Part shown: piece after piece, positions 58,510 to 64,000 of the stretch
How the letters are laid out: each line of letters starts with the position of its first letter
Numbering within the stretch: position 1 is the stretch's first letter
DNA from: Hydractinia symbiolongicarpus
Taxonomy: Eukaryota > Cnidaria > Hydrozoa > Anthoathecata > Hydractiniidae
NCBI RefSeq assembly: GCF_029227915.1
Contig: NC_079884.1
Coordinates: forward strand, 3,164,001 to 3,228,000
Reading direction: 5' to 3'
DNA: 64,000 bases
The notes under the pieces: model-generated
Seen by the model: the letters and a program-made list of their open reading frames with translations, nothing else
What the model was told of the DNA's origin: nothing
Databases searched by the model: none
Program-made: the position numbers and the translations under genes

Positions 58510-61500
58510 TACTGTGGGACCAATCCTGGCCGTTAGCACGGGCTGAATAAATAGGATCAGTTCCAAAGACTACATTACATTGACTTTCTAGCGGCATAAA
58601 TCCGTTTGAGTTACAACGGTTGCGTCACTTATTCGTTCCAACATGTATTTAGTGATTTTGTTCCGATATTACTAAGTTGTATTGCCTTTAACAGTGAAAC
58701 GATTGACTGTGGGAATTAATTGATCTGATTCTGGAATGTGACCTTATAAATGTGATAAATGAACCAATTGGTCTCCAAGGAATAACATTCTTCTTAATTC
58801 GACATGATTGCTGGAATTCAGCGAGCACACTAGGCCCTGTGGTAGCGCTTTATTTAAAAATTTAGATAAATAAGACTTTTCTTACTGTGGGACCAATGCT
58901 GGCCGTTAGCACGGGCTGAATAAATAGGATCAGTTCCAAAGACTACATTACATTGACTTTCTAGCGGCATAAATCCGTTTGAGTTACAACGGTTGCGTCA
59001 CATATTCGTACCAACATGTACTTAGCAATAGTATTCGGATATTACTAGGTTGCATCGCTTTTAACAGTGAATCGTTTGACTGTGGGACTTAATTGAACTG
59101 ATTTTGGTCTTTGACCTTATAAATGTGATAAATGAGCCAGTTTGACTACAAGAACTAACATTCTTCTGAATTTGACATGATTGCTGGAACTCAGCGATTA
59201 CACTGGGCGCTGTGGTAGGGCTTTATTAAAAAATGAAGATAAATAAGTCATTTTTCACTGTGGGACCAATCCTAGCCGTTAGTTAGCGTTGAAGAAATAG
59301 AGACAGTTTCAAAAACTACATTTCATTGATTTTCTAACGGTGTCAATCCGTTTGAGTTACAACGGTTGCGTCACATATTCGTACCAACATGTATTTAGTG
59401 ATTTTCATCCGATATCACTAAGTTGTATCGGTTTTAACAGTGAAGCGATTGACTGTGGGACTTATTTGAACTAACTTTGGACTGTGACCTGATAAATGTG
59501 ATAAATGAGACAATTGGACTCCAAGGAATAACATTCTTCTTAATTTGATATGATTGCTGGAATTCAACGATTCCATTAGGCTCTGTGGTAGCGCTTTATT
59601 TAAAAATTTAGATAAATAAATCATTTTTTACTGTGGGACCAATCCTAGCCGTTAGTTCGCACTGAAGAAATACAGACAGTTTCTAAACTACATTTCATTG
59701 ACTTTCTATCGGAGTCAATCCGTTTGTGTTACAACGGTTGAGTCACATATTCGTACCAACATGTATTTAGGGATTTTCTTCCGATATTACTAAGTTGTAT
59801 TGCCTTTAACAGTGAAACGATTGACTGTGGGAATTAATTGATCTGATTCTGGAATGTGACCTTATAAATGTGATAAATGAGCCAATTGGTCTCCAAGGAA
59901 CAACATTCTTTTTAATTTGACATGATTGCTGGAATTCAGCGATTACATTAGGCTCTGTGGTAGCTCTTTATTTAGAAATTTAGATAAATAAGACTTTTCT
60001 TACTGTGGGACCAATCCTGGCCGTTAGCACGGGCTAAATATATAGGATCAGTTCCAGAGACTACATTACATTGACTTTCTAGCGGCATAATTCCGTTTGA
60101 GTTACAACGGTTGCGTCACATATTCGTACCAACATGTATTTAGCGATAGTATTCGGATATTACTAGGTTGCATCGCTTTTAACAGTGAAACGTTTGACTG
60201 TGGGACTTAATTGAACTGATTATGGTCTTTGACCTTATGTATGTGATAATTGAGACAATTGGACTCCAAGGCATAACATTCTTCTTAATTTGATATGATT
60301 GCTGGAATTCAACGATTACATTAGGATCTGTGGTAGCGCCTTATTTAAAAATTTAGATAAATAAATCATTTTTTACTGTGGGACCAATCCTAGCCGTTAG
60401 TTCGCACTGAAGAAATACAGACAGTTTCAAAAACTACATTTCATTGAATTTCTATCGGAGTCAATCCGTTTGTGTTACAACGGTTGCGTCACATATTCGT
60501 ACCAACATGTATTTAGGGATTTTCTTCCGATATTACTAAGTTGCATTGCTTTTAACAGTGAACCGATTGACTGTGGGATTTAATTGAACTGATTCTGGAA
60601 TGTGACCTTATAAATGTGATAAATGAGCCAATTGGACTCTAAGGAATAACATTCTTTCTAATTTGATATGATTGCTGGAATTCAGCGATTACATTAGGCT
60701 CTGTAGTAGCGCTTTATTTAAAAATTTAGATAAATAAATCATTTTTTAGTGTGGGACCAATCCTAGCCGTTAGTTCGCGCTGAAGAAATACAGACAATTT
60801 CAAAAACTAAGCTTCATTGACTTTCTAGCGGCATAAATCCGTTTGAGTTACAACGGTTGCGTCAAATATTCGTACCAAAATGTACTTAGCCATAGTACTC
60901 GGATATTACTACGTTTCACCGCTTTTAACAGTGAAATGATTGACTGTGGGATTTAATTGAACTCATTCTGGACGGTGACCTTATAAATGTGATAAATGAG
61001 CCAATTGGACTCCAAGGAATAACATTCTTCTTAATTCGACATGATTGCTGGAATTCAGCGAGTACACTAGGCCCTGTGGTAGCGCTTTATTTAAAAGTTT
61101 AGATAAATAAATCATTTTTTACTGTGGGACCAATCCTAGCCGTTAGTTCGCGCTGAAGAAATAGAGACAGTTTCAAAAACTACATTTCAATGACTTTCTA
61201 ACGGGGTCAATCCGTTTGAGTTACAACGGTTGCGTCACATATTCGTACCAACATGTATTTAGTGATTTTTTTTCCGATATTACGAAGTTGTATTGCTTTT
61301 AACAGTGAAATGATTGAGTGTGGGAATTAATTGAACTGATTCCGGACTGTGACCTCATAAATGTGATAAATGAGCAAATTGGTCTCCAAGCAATTACATT
61401 CTTCTTAATTTGACATGATTGCAGGAATTCAGCGATTACATTAGGCTCTGTGGTAGCGCTTTATTTAAAATTTTAGATAAATAAGACTTTTATTACTGTG

Positions 61501-64000
61501 GGACCAATCCTGGCCGTTAGCACTAACTGAATAAATAGGATCTGTTCCAAAGACAACATTTCATTGACTTTCTAGCGGCATAAATCCGCTTGAGTTACAA
61601 CGGTTGCGTCACATATTCGTACCAACATGTATTTAGCGATGGTATTCGGATATTACTAGGATGCGTCGCTTTTAACAGTGAAACGTTTGACTGTGGGACT
61701 TAATTGAACTGATTTTGGACTTTGACCTTATAAATGTGATAAATGAGCCAGTTTGACTACAAGAACTAACATTCTTCTTAATTTGACATGATTGCTGGAA
61801 CTCAGCAATTACACTGGGCGCCGTGGTAGCGCTTTTTTTAAAAATTTAGATAAATAAATCTTTTTTTACTGTGGGCCTAATCCTAGCCGTTAGTTTGCAC
61901 TGAAGAAATACAGACAGTTTCAAAAACTACATTTCATTGACTTTCTATCGGGGTCAATCCGTTTGTGTTACAACGGTTGCGTCACATATTCGTACCAACA
62001 TGTATTTAGTGATTTTCTTCCGATATTACTAAGTTGCATTGCTTTTAACAGTGAAACGTTTGACTGTGGGATTTAATTGAACTGATTCTGGAATGTGACC
62101 TTATAAATGTGATAAATGAGCCAATTGGACTCTAAGGAATAACATTCTTCTTAATTTGATATGATTGCTGGAATTCAGCGATTACATTAGTCTCTGTGGT
62201 AGCGCTTTATTTAAAAATTTAGATAAATAAATCATTTTTTACTGTGGGACCAATCCTAGCCGTTAGTTCGCGCTGAAGAAATAGAGACAGTTTCAAAAAC
62301 TACATTTCAATGACTTTCTACCGGGGTCAATCCGTTTGAGTTACAACGGTTGCGTCACATATTCGTACCAAAATGTATTTAGTGATTTTTTTCCGATATT
62401 ACTAAGTTGTATTGCCTTTAACAGTGAAATGATTGACTGTGGGAATTAATTGATCTGATTCTGGAATGTGACCTTATAAATGTGATAAATGAGCCAATTG
62501 GTCTCCAAGGAATAACATTCTTCTTAATTTGACGTGATTGCTGGAATTCAGCGATTACATTAGGCTCTGTGGTAGCGCTTTATTTAAAAATTTAGATAAA
62601 TAAGACTTTTCTTACTGTGGGACCAATCCTGGCCGTTAGCACGGGCTGAATAAATAGGATCAGTTCCAAAGACTACATTACATTGACTTTCTAGCGGCAT
62701 TAATCCGTTTGAGTTACAACGGTTGCGTCACATATTCGTGCCAACATGTATTTAGCGATAGTATTCGGATATTACTAGGTTGCATCGCTTTTAACAGTGA
62801 AACGTTTGACTGTGGGACTTAATTGAACTGATTTTGGTCTTTGACCTTATAAATGTGATAAATGAGCCAATTAAACTCAAAGGAATAACATTCTTCTTAA
62901 TTTGACATGATTGCTGGAATTCAGCGATTACATTAGGCTCTGTGGTAGCGCTTTATTTAAAAATTTAGATAAATAAATCATTTTTCACTGTGGGACCAAT
63001 CTGGCGGTAGCATTCGCTGAATAAAGAGGATCTGATCCAAAGACAACATTTCATTGACTTTCTAGCGGCATAAATCCGCTTGAGTTACAACGGTTGCGTC
63101 ACATATTCGTACCAACATGTATTTAGCGATTGTATTCGGTAATTACTAGGTTGCATCGCTTTTAACAGTGAAACGTTTGACTGTGGGACTTAATTGAACT
63201 GATTTTGGACTTTGACCTTATAAATGTGATAAATGAGCCAGTTTGACTACAAGAACTAACATTCTTCTTAATTTGACATGATTGCTGGAAATCAGCAATT
63301 ACACTGAGCGCCGTGGTAGCGCTTTATTAAAAAAATAAGATAGATAAGTCATTTTTTACTGTGGGACCAATCGTAGTCGTTAGTTCGCGCTGAAGAATCA
63401 GAGACAGTTTCAAAAACTACATTTCATTGATTTTCTAACGGTGTCAATCCGTTTGAGTTACAACGGTTGCGTCACTTATTGGTACCAACATGTATTTAGT
63501 GATTTTGTTCCGATATTACTAAGTTGTATTGCCTTTAACACTGAAACGATTGACTGTGGGAATTCATTGATCTGATTCTGGAATGTGACCTTATAAATGT
63601 GATAAATGAGCCAATTGGTCTCCAAGGAATAACATTCTTCTTAATTTGACATGATTGCTGGAATTCAGCGATTACATTAGGCTCTGTGGTAGCGCTTTAT
63701 TTAAAAATTTAGATAAATAAGACTTTTCTTACGGTGGGACTAATCCTGGCCGTTAGCACGGGCTGAATAAATAGGATCAGTTCCAAAGACTACATTACAT
63801 TGACTTTCTAGCGGCATAAATCCGTTTGAGTTACAATGGTTGCGTCACATATTCGTACCAACATGTATTTAGCGATAGTATTCGGATATTACTAGGTTGC
63901 ATCGCTTTTAACAGTGAAACGTTTGACTGTGGGACTTAATTGAACTGATTTTGGTCTTTGACCTTGTAAATGTGATAAATGAGCCAATTGGACTCCAAGG

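Larger units (their letters stand above)
46184..64000 (+). repeat. Distal satellite array, about 48 monomers, open at window end
   Basis: Resumes in the middle of the monomer interrupted by the insertion and runs head to tail to the window end. The same P, Q and R classes are present. Local variants include GTTCCCGCTGAAG with CAGTCTTAAAAAC (48-53 kb and 55.6 kb) and a GCACGGGCTGAATAAATAGG form of Q that is common here and also occurs in the main array. Scatter between monomers is greater toward 59.6-63.4 kb, for example a degraded head CCAATCTGGCGGTAGCATTC near 62997. A 68-codon minus-strand frame at 59418-59624 is a chance reading. No other feature was recognised. Confidence 0.95.

Overview
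The window is eukaryotic repeat DNA: one satellite family with a monomer of about 373 bp fills nearly all of it (about 150 monomers, all head to tail on the given strand). I see no convincing protein-coding gene. Long-array satellite, tRNA-type Pol III boxes, a Helitron-type insertion and a MITE-like element point to a nuclear genome, most likely an invertebrate animal. The many TAGC/GCTAGC tracts in non-satellite DNA recall some sponge and cnidarian genomes, but that is a weak impression and nothing here identifies the species.

Layout. (1) 1-11464: two complete copies and one partial copy of a 4,864-bp composite unit (1-4864, 4865-9728, 9729-11464). In cyclic order each unit is a block of seven satellite monomers (2,609 bp) plus a 2,255-bp unique spacer. 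The spacer holds a GC-rich start, two CACGTGA E-boxes, a heat-shock-element-like motif, a TAGC-rich stretch containing a 253-bp MITE candidate, AT microsatellites, a tRNA-shaped Pol III unit whose anticodon loop is three bases short, and a TGCC-rich tract. (2) 10006-43595: uninterrupted satellite, about 90 monomers. (3) 43596-46183: a 2,588-bp insertion with the terminal signature of a non-autonomous Helitron on the minus strand, whose removal restores an intact monomer. (4) 46184-64000: the same satellite, about 48 monomers, running off the window.

Satellite organisation. Three monomer classes can be separated by eye: P (AACGGGTTCAATCC), Q (GCACTCGCTGAATAAATAGG, then AGCGGCATAAATCC) and R (AACGGTGTCAATCC). 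They cycle P-Q-R, giving a basic 1,119-bp trimer. Larger units are built on it: the 7-mer P-Q'-Q-R-P-Q-R of the composite unit, another 7-mer tandem at about 21.4-26.6 kb, a 6-mer (2,238 bp) tandem at about 48.9-53.4 kb, and trimer runs at 28.4-31.5 and 36.8-39.1 kb. Chimeric monomers, one gene-conversion-like tract and one 427-bp monomer record unequal exchange.

How the parts may work together is inference. The array could be centromeric or pericentromeric heterochromatin. The spacers, with promoter-like and Pol III elements, could be its transcribed or boundary-forming parts. Nothing in the sequence proves either role.
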